A stretch of 64,000 nt of DNA from Streptomyces beihaiensis (lineage in GTDB: Bacteria; Actinomycetota; Actinomycetes; Streptomycetales; Streptomycetaceae). The translations under genes and the position numbers were made by a program. Below the pieces are notes generated by a model. It was not told the origin of the DNA and made no database searches. It saw nothing but the letters and a program-made list of their open reading frames with translations. Of this stretch, positions 23,102 through 30,681 are shown piece after piece (position 1 is the first letter of the stretch; each line of letters opens with the position of its first letter). The stretch spans positions 21,758 to 85,757 of the forward strand of contig NZ_JAPHNL010000321.1 of NCBI RefSeq assembly GCF_026274175.1. Direction: 5' to 3'.

Positions 23102-23650
23102 TCAGCTCTGGTGCGCCTGGTAGTGGGCCACGGCGTCGGAGGTGCGCCCCGCGCCGTACACCCGAAGGAACTCTGCCAGCTCCGGGTGGGTGGCGGCGAG
23201 GGCGTCGGAGGCCTCGATGATCTCACCGGCCGCCGACACCGACCGCAGCAGCGACTGGATCTCCCGGACGACGCGCTTGACCGTCGGAGCACCGGAACCG
23301 GTCGATGTCTGACCGGTGTTGGTGAGCACCGAGCCACCCTGCGACTTCTTGATCTCGTCCATTCGCTCGGTGGCCTCCGCGGCGCTCACGCTCCCGTCGG
23401 CAACCTGCCCCGACAGTTCCTGCAACTGCTGCACGCGCTGCACCACAGCCGGGTTGCCGATCTTGGCGCGCTGCCCGCTCATGAGCTGTGACAGCATGGG
23501 AGCGGACAGGCCGAGCACCCCCGCGAGGCGGGCCTGGTTGAGGCCGAGATCCTCGATCAGCCGACGGAAGAGCGCCCCCAGAGGCTCCCCGTACCAGTTC
23601 CGCTGGAGCTCCCTGGCTCTGGCGGTGGCTTCCTGCTGTGCGGCGTCCAT
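23102..23650 (-). CDS. Helix-turn-helix DNA-binding protein
   Basis: Protein of 182 residues from ATG 23650, preceded by GGGGAG; the longer open frame lacks support. Residues about 20-75 are a Cro/XRE-like HTH: LGLNQARLAGVLGLSAPMLS and QLMSGQRAKIGNP. The middle is a Thr/Ser-rich linker and the C-terminus a helical segment (EIIEASDALAATHPELAEFL). It is probably a regulator, and its placement directly upstream of the kinase suggests co-expression. Targets are unknown. Confidence 0.8.
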   Translation of the reverse strand: MDAAQQEATARARELQRNWYGEPLGALFRRLIEDLGLNQARLAGVLGLSAPMLSQLMSGQRAKIGNPAVVQRVQQLQELSGQVADGSVSAAEATERMDEIKKSQGGSVLTNTGQTSTGSGAPTVKRVVREIQSLLRSVSAAGEIIEASDALAATHPELAEFLRVYGAGRTSDAVAHYQAHQS

Positions 23651-23832
23651 TGCGTCTCCCCATCGCTTCCCCAAGTACGGCGCTTCGCTGCCGCGAAGCA
23701 CGTGGGGCATCTTACGGAGAGTGGTCGCTCACCGGGACCCCCAATCCTTTTGCGAGATCAGGGGGAGGAACCGGTACTCTGGTCTGCGGTGCTCACCCAG
23801 GAGGGGGTCCTTCTGTGGGGTGCACTGTCTTC

Positions 23833-23905
23833 GGGGCCTTAGCTCAGTTGGTAGAGCGCTGTCTTTGCATGGCAGATGTCAGGGGTTCGACTCCCCTAGG
23901 CTCCA
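23833..23905 (+). tRNA. tRNA-Ala (anticodon TGC)
   Basis: A 73-nt cloverleaf: acceptor GGGGCCT (23833-23839) with AGGCTCC (23898-23904) including one G-U pair, anticodon arm CTGTC-TTTGCAT-GGCAG, and T arm AGGGG-TTCGACT-CCCCT. CCA is not encoded. Its last 23 bases and the following terminator recur at 28.03 kb, so it may have served as an integration site. Confidence 0.97.
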
Positions 23906-23989
23906 CCTTGAAATGCCCTCTGACCTGCGGAAACGCGGTTTCGGAGGGCATTTTTCGTGCCCACCGGTGGGCGCATCGGTGCCCACCGG
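23883..23989. repeat. Left copy of 107-bp direct repeat overlapping the tRNA-Ala 3' end (possible att site)
   Basis: This 107-bp segment (tRNA T-arm and acceptor, terminator hairpin, and a CCCACCGGTGGG-type palindrome) is repeated in the same orientation at 28028-28134 with 8 mismatches and no gaps. A duplicated tRNA 3' end flanking foreign-looking genes is the classic footprint of tRNA-directed integration. No integrase lies between the copies, so recombination is inferred. Confidence 0.7.
23911..23953 (+). terminator. Terminator after tRNA-Ala
   Basis: AAATGCCCTC (23911-23920) pairs with GAGGGCATTT (23944-23953) and is followed by more T residues; an inner GCGGAAACGCGG hairpin lies in the loop. 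It starts 6 bp after the tRNA. Confidence 0.85.
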
Positions 23990-24109
23990 AGGTGGGGGAG
24001 CCCTTGAACCCCGAGGGGTTTGCTGGATCTTGGCTCCCCCGTGGATCCCCTGGGACCTGCGAGGTGGAGGGGTGTCGGATAGGGCTTCGGCGAAGAGTCC
24101 TGCCTGTGT

Positions 24110-24128
24110 GTAGACGTGGACGTATACT
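24110..24128 (+). promoter_or_regulatory. Promoter and operator of the toxin-antitoxin pair
   Basis: GTAGACGT (24110-24117) and ACGTATAC (24120-24127) form an inverted repeat with one mismatch. The -10 hexamer TATACT (24123-24128) overlaps it and ends 6 bp before the antitoxin ATG, leaving no room for a ribosome-binding site. This suggests leaderless translation and autorepression by the antitoxin; both are inference. Confidence 0.5.
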
Positions 24129-24134
24129 CGCTTC

Positions 24135-24398
24135 ATGTCCGATGCCATGATCCGAGTGCCCTCTGAGGTGCGGGACCGTCTCGCGGTCATCGCGGAGTCC
24201 CGGGGTACGTCGATCCGCTCCTTGGTGCAGGAGTTCGCGGAGACGACGCTCACGGATGAGGAACGGCGTGAGCGTGCGGAGCGGGCACGCGCCTACCTGG
24301 CGGAGCATTTCGGTGTCGAGGTGAGTGACGAGGAGAGCGCAGCGATGGGCCGCAGGTTGCGCGATGTCTTCGGGGGACAGCAGGGCCCGGCCGCGTGA
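24135..24398 (+). CDS. Ribbon-helix-helix-type antitoxin
   Basis: An 87-residue acidic protein. The N-terminus MIRVPSEVRDRLAVIAESRG followed by TSIRSLVQEF has the short strand plus two helices typical of CopG/Arc-type DNA-binding domains. The C-terminal half is charged and helical, suited to wrapping a toxin. Its stop overlaps the toxin start by 4 bp (GTGA). It probably represses its own promoter through the inverted repeat at 24110-24127 and neutralises the downstream PIN protein. Confidence 0.8.
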   Translation: MSDAMIRVPSEVRDRLAVIAESRGTSIRSLVQEFAETTLTDEERRERAERARAYLAEHFGVEVSDEESAAMGRRLRDVFGGQQGPAA

Positions 24399-24781
24399 TC
24401 CAGCACCATCTGGTCCTGGATGCACCCACGTTGCTCGCCTTGTCGGGGAACCGGCAGGTGTCCGCGCTGGTTCACCGGGCCCACTTCGAGGCGGAGACGC
24501 GGTTGTGGGCTCCGGTGCTGTCGATTCTCGAAGCGGACGCGGAGCATCTGGGGATCGCGGAGCACGTCGGCCAGCTCGATGTCATCCACACGGTCGACCT
24601 CGACTATCCGGGCATGCTCACTGTCGCGCAGCTGCGCAGGGGCGGCGTCCCGTCCGGGATCGCGGCTGCCGTCCATGCCGTGCGTCATCTTCCCGAGTGG
24701 GGTGCGGACGCGTTGGTCGCCACAGTGGCGCCGAAGGCGTACTACGGGCGGGGTGTGCCCGTCCTCGACCTCAACCGCTGA
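24395..24781 (+). CDS. PIN-domain-like toxin (VapC type)
   Basis: A 128-residue protein with the spaced acidic residues of PIN nucleases: VLDAPTLLAL at the start, a Glu in SILEADAEHL, an Asp in EWGADALVATVA, and a final Asp in VPVLDLNR. PIN toxins are metal-dependent ribonucleases. The GTG start overlaps the antitoxin stop. The pair lies inside the direct repeats that begin at tRNA-Ala, a typical place for an element-borne addiction module. A 243-bp gap with nothing recognisable follows. Confidence 0.75.
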   Translation: MIQHHLVLDAPTLLALSGNRQVSALVHRAHFEAETRLWAPVLSILEADAEHLGIAEHVGQLDVIHTVDLDYPGMLTVAQLRRGGVPSGIAAAVHAVRHLPEWGADALVATVAPKAYYGRGVPVLDLNR

Positions 24782-25024
24782 CACTTCGGCGGTTTGATCA
24801 CAGCGGCCGGTCAGCGGGACTTCACGCATGCATGACGCTCCCTGCCATGGCGATCACTGTTGCTGTCCGGTGTGACGACGGGCATCGCCGTCGCACGGAC
24901 AGGACGATCGGCCATGGCGGTGCTCACGGCCGGGCGCCCTGCCGACGGCGGCCTGCGCCCGCTGCGCGGCCCGGGCGCGGTCGGTCTCAACGGGGACGAA
25001 GGGGAATGAGGGCAACCAATGGGT

Positions 25025-26158
25025 TCAGCAGCCGGCCCGGTCAGCCGTACATCGCGACGCGGTAAAGAGCCGCAAGCGCGTTGTCGATGGGTGGGGCTGC
25101 GGCTTACCGGAGGGGTCGAGTCTGTTCCACCTCTGCAGGTTCACCGCGACCGCCATCTGCCGCTTGCCGTCGGCACGGGTCATGGCCAGTGCCCCACCAC
25201 CCCAGACCGTGCCGCCATGGCCCCAGAAGGTGCCCTGACCGGGGCCCTCCATCGGGTGCAGGCCGAGTCCGTAGTCGATCGTCTTTCCCTCTTGGGAGAT
25301 GACCGGGCCGGTGCGTTGCATCTGCGCCAGCGACGACGGGCTGACGATCGTTCCGGCCAGCAGCATGCCGTAGAAGCGGTTGAGGTCCGCGACGGTCGAT
25401 ATCAGTGAGGCCGCCGGCCGTACCCACGACATGTCGTAGACGCTGTAGTCGCGCGGCGGGTCGATCATGCCGAACCACGCCTCGTAGAGCTGCGAGTGCG
25501 GCCCGTCGACGTACGGTCCGGCGGGGAGTTCGGTGTCCCGGAGCCCGGCGCGCTCGATGATGTTCCGGGTGATGTACTGCTCGGCCGTGGTGCCGGTCAC
25601 CTGTTCCAGGAGCTGGCCGAGGAGCAGGTAGTTGGTGTTGGAGTACACCCCCGGTGCACCGCCCGGGGTACCGACGGCAGGTGCGGTGACCCCCATCTCG
25701 ATCAGTTCAGTGGGGTCGAACCGCGTGAGCCGGTGGTCGTCCAGGCTCTGGGGCCCGGTGCCGGCGAGGGCGGGGAACGCCTTGAGGGAGGGGTAGGCGT
25801 ACGGGAGATACTCGGCGAGTCCGCTGGTGTGGTTGATCAGCATCCGGACCGTGATCGTGTCACCGCGTTCTCCGGGAACCAGGTTCGGAAGGTACCGGCC
25901 GATCGGTGCGTCGAGTCCGATCTGACCGCTCTCGACCTGCTGCAGAACCGCTGCGGCCGTGAAGGTCTTCGTGATGCTGCAGACCCGGTGCCTCATGTCG
26001 GCGGTGATGGGACGGCCGGTGGCGACATCGGCGACTCCGGCGGCGCCGCGCCAGACCCGGTCGCCGTCACGCACCTCGGCGAACAGGCCCGGCATCCCGG
26101 CGCGGTGGACGTTTTCCACGGCGGCATCCAGCGCCGCGGAATCCAGTGAGTTCCTCAC
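25025..26158 (-). CDS. Serine hydrolase of the beta-lactamase / D-Ala-D-Ala carboxypeptidase family, C-terminus frameshifted
   Basis: Protein of 377 residues from GTG 26158 (AAAGGAC upstream); further upstream codons lack support. The nucleophile motif is SITK near residue 61, the second motif is YSNTN, and HGG occurs in GHGGTVWGGG. No signal peptide is visible, so it may be cytoplasmic. The final roughly 20 residues (STTRLRLFTASRC) look wrong: shifting frame by one at the C-run near 25089-25095 gives PIDNALAALYRVAMYG and a stop at 25041-25043, the kind of end these enzymes have. A one-base deletion or a sequencing error is likely. Divergent from the TetR-type gene, which probably controls it. 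Confidence 0.82.
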   Translation of the reverse strand: MRNSLDSAALDAAVENVHRAGMPGLFAEVRDGDRVWRGAAGVADVATGRPITADMRHRVCSITKTFTAAAVLQQVESGQIGLDAPIGRYLPNLVPGERGDTITVRMLINHTSGLAEYLPYAYPSLKAFPALAGTGPQSLDDHRLTRFDPTELIEMGVTAPAVGTPGGAPGVYSNTNYLLLGQLLEQVTGTTAEQYITRNIIERAGLRDTELPAGPYVDGPHSQLYEAWFGMIDPPRDYSVYDMSWVRPAASLISTVADLNRFYGMLLAGTIVSPSSLAQMQRTGPVISQEGKTIDYGLGLHPMEGPGQGTFWGHGGTVWGGGALAMTRADGKRQMAVAVNLQRWNRLDPSGKPQPHPSTTRLRLFTASRCTADRAGC

Positions 26159-26283
26159 GGCATGCGTCCTTTCGCATCGCTCGGGGTGGGCTCCACATCG
26201 GTCGCCCGAGCCGGGTGACAAGGCACGCGTGGCACGCCGACCCGCCTGCTGCCGGGTCGCTCGTCACGCTCATGTCCTCATTA

Positions 26284-26300
26284 TGCACGCAGTGCGTGCA
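26284..26300. promoter_or_regulatory. Candidate TetR-family operator
   Basis: TGCACGCAGTGCGTGCA is a perfect 17-bp odd palindrome in the divergent gap between the serine hydrolase and the TetR-type gene, 44 bp before the latter. It abuts the -35 position for a possible -10 TAGGCT at 26318-26323. Spacing and symmetry fit a TetR-family site. Confidence 0.6.
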
Positions 26301-26344
26301 ACACCAAGTGCATGAGTTAGGCTGAGTCCGACGAGAGGGGCGAA

Positions 26345-27004
26345 ATGGCAGGTCGAAGGCGTTGGTCGTCCGAGGAGATCCTGGACGCGGCAGCAGAGTT
26401 GCTGCGCATGAGCGACACCGAGTCGTTCAGCGTGCGTCGGCTCGCCGCGACCCTTGGGACCGACTCCTCCAGCCTCTACCGGCACTTCCGCAGCAAGACC
26501 GAACTGCTGCGCGCGGTCGCCGACCGGATCCTCCTGGCTTCCATGGACGGCTACCGCGCCGAGGGCGACTGGAAGCAGCGCATCACCGCCCTGGCCCTGC
26601 GCGTGAGGGATGCGTTCGGTCAGCAGCCCGAGCTCGCCGCGGTCTGGGGACGGTACGCGTCAGGCGGCGCCGGTTCCCGGCGGGTCATGGAAGAGGTGCT
26701 GCAGGCCCTGCGCGCGTCGGGACTGCCTGATGAGGAGATCCCGGCGCGCTATCACCGGCTCGCGGTCCTCATCGCCGCGCTGATCGCCTCCGAGGCCGGA
26801 GTCAGCACCATCACCCCGGAAGAGTACGAACAGGGTATGGAGCTGTTCCGCGTCGCGGTACTCGGCGCCGACCCGGAACGCTTTCCCGCCCTCGCCCACT
26901 TCGCCCGCGACGTCCGCCCCCTCGGGGCGGATCGCCGCGCCGCGTTCGAAGAGATCCTCGCCGCCCACCTCGCTCACATCGAGGCCGCGATCTGCCCGAA
27001 CTAG
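26345..27004 (+). CDS. TetR/AcrR-family transcriptional regulator
   Basis: Protein of 219 residues, start ATG 26345 after GAGGGGCG. The N-terminal HTH reads ILDAAAELLRM, then FSVRRLAATLGTDSSSLYRH and FRSKTELL. The C-terminal region (about 80-215) is helical and of the tetracycline-repressor C-terminal type that binds a small ligand. It is divergent from the serine hydrolase over a 186-bp gap with a perfect palindrome, so it probably regulates both genes. The inducer is unknown. Confidence 0.88.
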   Translation: MAGRRRWSSEEILDAAAELLRMSDTESFSVRRLAATLGTDSSSLYRHFRSKTELLRAVADRILLASMDGYRAEGDWKQRITALALRVRDAFGQQPELAAVWGRYASGGAGSRRVMEEVLQALRASGLPDEEIPARYHRLAVLIAALIASEAGVSTITPEEYEQGMELFRVAVLGADPERFPALAHFARDVRPLGADRRAAFEEILAAHLAHIEAAICPN

Positions 27005-27128
27005 TCGACCGGCTCGTGGGTGTACCGCAAGAATGTGGCTCGCACCCGACCAGTTCGCTCGGCGGTACCACTACGTGATCGCGAGCAATGGCGCCGACCT
27101 GGCGTGCCCCCTGACCGGCGGTTGGAGG

Positions 27129-27707
27129 TCAGCGCACCCAGTCCTTGAGAGGTGCGGTGTCCAGGGCGAAGCCGACGGGGGCGGGGACTTCGATGGTCTT
27201 GCCGAACGGACGGCGCAGGATCTTGGTGTACGAACCGGCGTCGGGCTCGCTGTAGACGAGGGTCTCGCACGTGTCGCGGTCGACGAGCAGGTACACCGGG
27301 ATGCCGGTCTCGGCGTAGGCGGCGGGCTTTTCCTCCCGGTCACGCTTGTCGGTGTCGGTGTCGTAGGAGGTGACCTCGACGATCATCTGGACCTGGTCGG
27401 GGTGGGCCCATTCGCCCTGGCCGGCGAAGGCGCCTTCGGGGGCCAGGGCGCCGTCGGGCTTGGCGTTGCCGTTGCGGTAGGTCTGGATCTTCAGGCCGCG
27501 TTCGGGGTAGAGCCACAGGTCGGGGCGGTGCTGCATGCAGCGCTGCATGAGCCAGCGGATGATCTCGTCGTGGTCGCCGTCGGGCACAGCCTTGACCCCC
27601 AGCCTGCCGTGGATGAACTCCATACGGACGCCCTCGCGCTCGGCGGCTGCGGCGATGCGCTCGAACTCCTCGGCCTGCATCTGCGGCCGGTGTTCCATAA
27701 CCGTCAC
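27129..27707 (-). CDS. Uma2-family restriction endonuclease-like protein (DUF820)
   Basis: Protein of 192 residues from GTG 27707, preceded by AGGAGG; a second start codon (ATG) lies 9 bp further in. It has the Uma2 pattern: substrate region KPDGALAPEG, a PD-(D/E)XK-like core in MIVEVTSYDTDTDKRDREEK with the catalytic lysine, and YAETGIPVYLLVDRD. Such genes are abundant in Streptomyces and cyanobacteria; the physiological role is unclear. It is the last gene inside the 107-bp direct repeats. Confidence 0.8.
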   Translation of the reverse strand: MTVMEHRPQMQAEEFERIAAAAEREGVRMEFIHGRLGVKAVPDGDHDEIIRWLMQRCMQHRPDLWLYPERGLKIQTYRNGNAKPDGALAPEGAFAGQGEWAHPDQVQMIVEVTSYDTDTDKRDREEKPAAYAETGIPVYLLVDRDTCETLVYSEPDAGSYTKILRRPFGKTIEVPAPVGFALDTAPLKDWVR

Positions 27708-27806
27708 CAAGCACCTCCTGGCCTCCAGCTTAGGCGGGGAACGAGAGGTGTGGTGGACTACCGTGATTCGGTTCCGATCCGTGCGAGAACGGGTTGAGTG
27801 TGAGTT

Positions 27807-27821
27807 TGCGCGAATCGCGCA
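27807..27821. promoter_or_regulatory. Orphan 15-bp palindrome upstream of the right repeat
   Basis: TGCGCGAATCGCGCA is a perfect 15-bp odd palindrome in the 588-bp gap 27708-28295. It looks like an operator but no intact gene follows on the plus strand before the direct repeat; a 41-codon frame from ATG 27877 with AAGGAG upstream is too weak to call. Confidence 0.35.
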
Positions 27822-28027
27822 CGATAGGTGCCGGAGTGCAGTGCTGAGGCGTCCCGTAAGGAGCTTGGGGTTGCTTATGCAATCGGTTCTTAGGGTGTGC
27901 CCACCAGGGGGCACATCGCGTCGGGGTGGCGGGATCGAGCCGGATCGAGCGGGATGGAAACGGGTGGGGAAGTCCGATCCTCGCGCAAAGACTGGGTAAA
28001 GACGCAGGTCGGGGCGGTGCTCGTTTC

Positions 28028-28134
28028 GGGTTCAACTCCCCTGCGCTCCACCTTGAAATGCCCTCTGACCTGCGGAAACGCGCTTTCGGAGGGCATTTCT
28101 CGTGCCCACTGGTGGGTGCATCGGTGCCCACTGG
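28028..28134. repeat. Right copy of the 107-bp direct repeat (tRNA-Ala 3' end plus terminator)
   Basis: It matches 23883-23989 at 99 of 107 positions. It keeps the acceptor-like GCTCCA and the terminator hairpin, but the upstream sequence cannot complete a tRNA cloverleaf. This is the expected form of the far att site: a 3' tRNA fragment without the 5' part. Confidence 0.7.
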
Positions 28135-28236
28135 GAGTAGTAGAGGCCCATGATTCCGGGGGTCTGCTCGGCTGTCTTCTCCCGCGGCGATCCCTGGGTC
28201 CTGCCGCTGCGGTAGTCATGATGAATCCCAGTGATC

Positions 28237-28272
28237 CGAAATCTGTCGAAGTAGGCTTAGACGAAATCTGTC
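28237..28272 (+). promoter_or_regulatory. Direct repeats in the ATPase gene promoter region
   Basis: CGAAATCTGTC occurs at 28237-28247 and 28262-28272, 25 bp apart, ending 23 bp before the ATPase start. The spacing is somewhat over two helical turns, suggesting a regulator site, but no cognate regulator is identified. Confidence 0.4.
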
Positions 28273-28295
28273 ACAGTCGATATGTGGGAGGTCCA

Positions 28296-29801
28296 GTGGA
28301 GACGGGACTGCTGGCCAAGCCGGCCGACGTGGTGGACCGGGACCGCGAGTGGGGGCTGCTCGCGGAATTTCTTGCTGATCCTGATCCGGCGATGCGGCTG
28401 GGCATCGTGTCGGGGCGGCGCCGACATGGGAAGTCGTATCTTCTGCAGGCGCTGTCCGAGCAGGTCGGCGGTCTGTATGTCACGGCGGTCCGGGAGGAGG
28501 GGAGGCTGCCTGCGATCCAGCGGTTCAGTGACGCGGTCGCGGCCCACGCAGGTCTACGGTCAGGGAGTCTGCGGCTGACTGACTGGCGGGATGTGCTGTC
28601 CAACGCTCTTGATGTGACGGCTCGTTCACGACATCCGCTGCTGGTGATCGACGAGCTGCCGTATCTCCTTCAGCACTCGCCCGAGATCCCGGGACTGCTT
28701 CAGCAGCTCTACGACGAGCGTCAGCGCGGTGTCCGCCCGGGTGCTGGGCCGGGCCCGCGGCTCATCCTGTGCGGCTCCGCGATGAGTGTCATGCACGAAC
28801 TGCTCTCCGGGACGAAGCCGCTGCGGGGGAGGGCCGTGGTCGATCTGCGGCTGGGGGCTTTCGGCTATCGGGACAGCCGGGCCTTCTGGCAGATCGCCGA
28901 CCCGTTGACCGCGCTGAAGGTGCACGCGGTACTGGGAGGGGCCCCCGGCTATCGGCCGGTGGCCGCCCGCCCGCATCCGGACGACGGGTTCGACGCCTGG
29001 CTCGCCCGCACCCTGCTCGACCCGGGGCGGGCGGTGTACTCGCGTACCGAGACCGAGTACCTGCTGCGCGAGGACCCGCGGATCACGCAGCACACGCTGT
29101 ACTACGACATCCTCACCGCCATCGCCCGAGGCGCCACGACGCCCAGCAAGATCGGTGCGGCCCTTGAGCGTCCGCGCAACGCCGTCGCCCACCCGCTCGG
29201 CGTGCTGGAGTCCACCGGCTACATCCGGCGCGAGCAGGACATCCTGCGTACCCGGCATCCGGTCATCACGCTCGCCGACCCGGTCATCCGCTTCAACCAG
29301 CTGATCACCCTCCCGCAGGCCGCCGCCGTGGAGCAGGGCTTTGCCGAGCAGGTGTGGCAGCAGGCCGCCCCGACCTTCAACTCCAAGATCCTCGGCCCGC
29401 ACTTCGAGGACCTGGCCCGCGACTTCACCCGCCGCTACGCGCACGCCTTCCTGCCCGGCGGACTGCCCGGTCCCGTCGGCACCACCGAGGTCGCCGACCC
29501 GCAGGCCCGGACGAAACACGAGGTCGACGTCATCGCCCTGGCCGCCGGCGAACGCCCGCAGGCCCCGCGCGGGAGCATCGCGCTCCTGGGAGAGGCCAAG
29601 GCGACCGCCGCCCGCCGGGGAACCGGCGACCTGCAACGCCTGGAACGCATCCGGGCCTTGCTCACCGACCAGGGGTACGACACCACCGGCACCACGCTGG
29701 CCCTGTACTCCCTGCACGGCTTCCACCCCGACCTGATCGAACTGGCCGATCGCCGTGACGACCTTCTCCTGGTCGACCTGCCCACCCTCTACGGGGTGTG
29801 A
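28296..29801 (+). CDS. Archaeal-type ATPase with C-terminal DUF234 nuclease-like domain
   Basis: Protein of 501 residues from GTG 28296 after GGGAGGTC. The N-terminal P-loop ATPase has Walker A GRRRHGKSYLLQAL near residue 43 and Walker B PLLVIDELPYLL. A winged-helix segment follows (TTPSKIGAALERPRNAV then PLGVLESTGYIRRE). The C-terminal third carries an E-V-D-V-I and GEAK pair typical of PD-(D/E)XK-like DUF234 domains. Proteins of this architecture are common in archaea and patchy in bacteria, often near mobile DNA. The function is unestablished; a role in defence or in maintaining mobile DNA is plausible. It lies just outside the right direct repeat. Confidence 0.8.
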   Translation: METGLLAKPADVVDRDREWGLLAEFLADPDPAMRLGIVSGRRRHGKSYLLQALSEQVGGLYVTAVREEGRLPAIQRFSDAVAAHAGLRSGSLRLTDWRDVLSNALDVTARSRHPLLVIDELPYLLQHSPEIPGLLQQLYDERQRGVRPGAGPGPRLILCGSAMSVMHELLSGTKPLRGRAVVDLRLGAFGYRDSRAFWQIADPLTALKVHAVLGGAPGYRPVAARPHPDDGFDAWLARTLLDPGRAVYSRTETEYLLREDPRITQHTLYYDILTAIARGATTPSKIGAALERPRNAVAHPLGVLESTGYIRREQDILRTRHPVITLADPVIRFNQLITLPQAAAVEQGFAEQVWQQAAPTFNSKILGPHFEDLARDFTRRYAHAFLPGGLPGPVGTTEVADPQARTKHEVDVIALAAGERPQAPRGSIALLGEAKATAARRGTGDLQRLERIRALLTDQGYDTTGTTLALYSLHGFHPDLIELADRRDDLLLVDLPTLYGV

Positions 29802-29898
29802 ATCCACAGCTCTGACAGTCCGCCGCCGCCGGCGCCTGCGCCCCTGCCCAGAGCAGGCGCGAGCAATTGTCAATTCCTGTGGATCACCGTGGGGAGCC

Positions 29899-30170
29899 TC
29901 AAGTGGCCCGCAGCCGTTGATCGAGGACTGCGAAGTCTTCGTTGGTGAGGCCGCGGGACGACGCGATGCGGTGGAGGAAGGCCGGGGCGGGGTGGTGGGT
30001 AGACACTCAGTCAGTCCCGATCGGCGTCGGTGATCTCGTCGTCGACCCAGATGAACGGGCGTCCGTCCGCCATGCCGCCAGGGTTCGGGTCATCCAGTGG
30101 AGCCCGAACCTCTGGTCCTCGCGTTCATGCGCGTCGGAGGGTTCCGGCCAGTGCACGACCGGCAGGGGGG
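29899..30170 (-). pseudogene. HAD-like hydrolase remnant (C-terminal part, frameshifted)
   Basis: Reverse-strand fragments in two frames fit the C-terminus of HAD-domain proteins: FGLHWMTRTLAAW, then after a shift MADGRPFIWVDDEITDADRD ending in a stop at 30011-30013, then STHHPAPAFLHRIASSRGLT followed by NEDFAVLDQRLRAT and a stop at 29899-29901. WVDDE followed by a GLT-containing tail is the usual HAD-like ending. An ACTG duplication near 30005 may have created the internal stop. The N-terminal half is missing. Confidence 0.5.
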
Positions 30171-30232
30171 TGCCTCTCTGTCTTTCGTCAAGGCGTCCCT
30201 GTCGGGTTTGGTGTGGTTCGGGGGTGCTGGGG

Positions 30233-30316
30233 TTATGCGGCGAGCTCGACGTTCTTCGGCGTTCGGGATTCGTAGAAGGTGCCGTCGCGGAGCATGGCGA
30301 ACAGGACGAAGGTCCC
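30233..30316 (-). pseudogene. Transposase C-terminal remnant (IS110-like)
   Basis: The reverse strand ends with FVLFAMLRDGTFYESRTPKN and VELAA before a TAA at 30233-30235. This resembles the C-terminus of IS110-type transposases from Streptomyces, from memory of the family. Upstream sequence does not continue the match, so only about 28 codons survive. Confidence 0.4.
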
Positions 30317-30449
30317 GCCCGCCCCCTCGAGTCGGGCGGAGCCCCACACGGCGACGAGGCCCTTCCCGCGGACAGCGAGACCTCTCCCCTCATACGTGCG
30401 CCCGCATCAAGTCGTGCGGTTGCGGCACCGAGGGCCGGATGGACGACGG

Positions 30450-30563
30450 TCAGGGCCGGGCGACCAGGCTGATGTCGTCGCACCAGCCGGAGCCCGCGCC
30501 GGTGCGGACGTGGCAGCGCACCGGCGCCGTCGTGTTGGTCGGACCGGTCGTCGAGAACTCCGC
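30450..30563 (-). pseudogene. Carbohydrate-binding-module-like C-terminal remnant
   Basis: The reverse strand reads FSTTGPTNTTAPVRCHVRTG then AGSGWCDDISLVARP and a TGA at 30450-30452. The pattern (beta-strands ending in CDDISLV) is that of the last strands of a carbohydrate-binding module of secreted glycosidases. No start or upstream domain is visible. Confidence 0.35.
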
Positions 30564-30681
30564 GGGCCGCCCGGCCGGGCGGTCGTCCTGCCCAACGGAC
30601 GCCGAGTGCAACCGGGTGCGGGGGCCAACGCACTGATACGGGTGAGACCGCCTGTACCGACGGGCGGGGAGAGGGGCGGGG

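Noticed and set aside
27877-27999. A 41-codon frame with AAGGAG upstream beside the right direct repeat
   Set aside because: Short, with no recognisable motif and basic low-complexity composition; could be a truncated gene but support is too thin.
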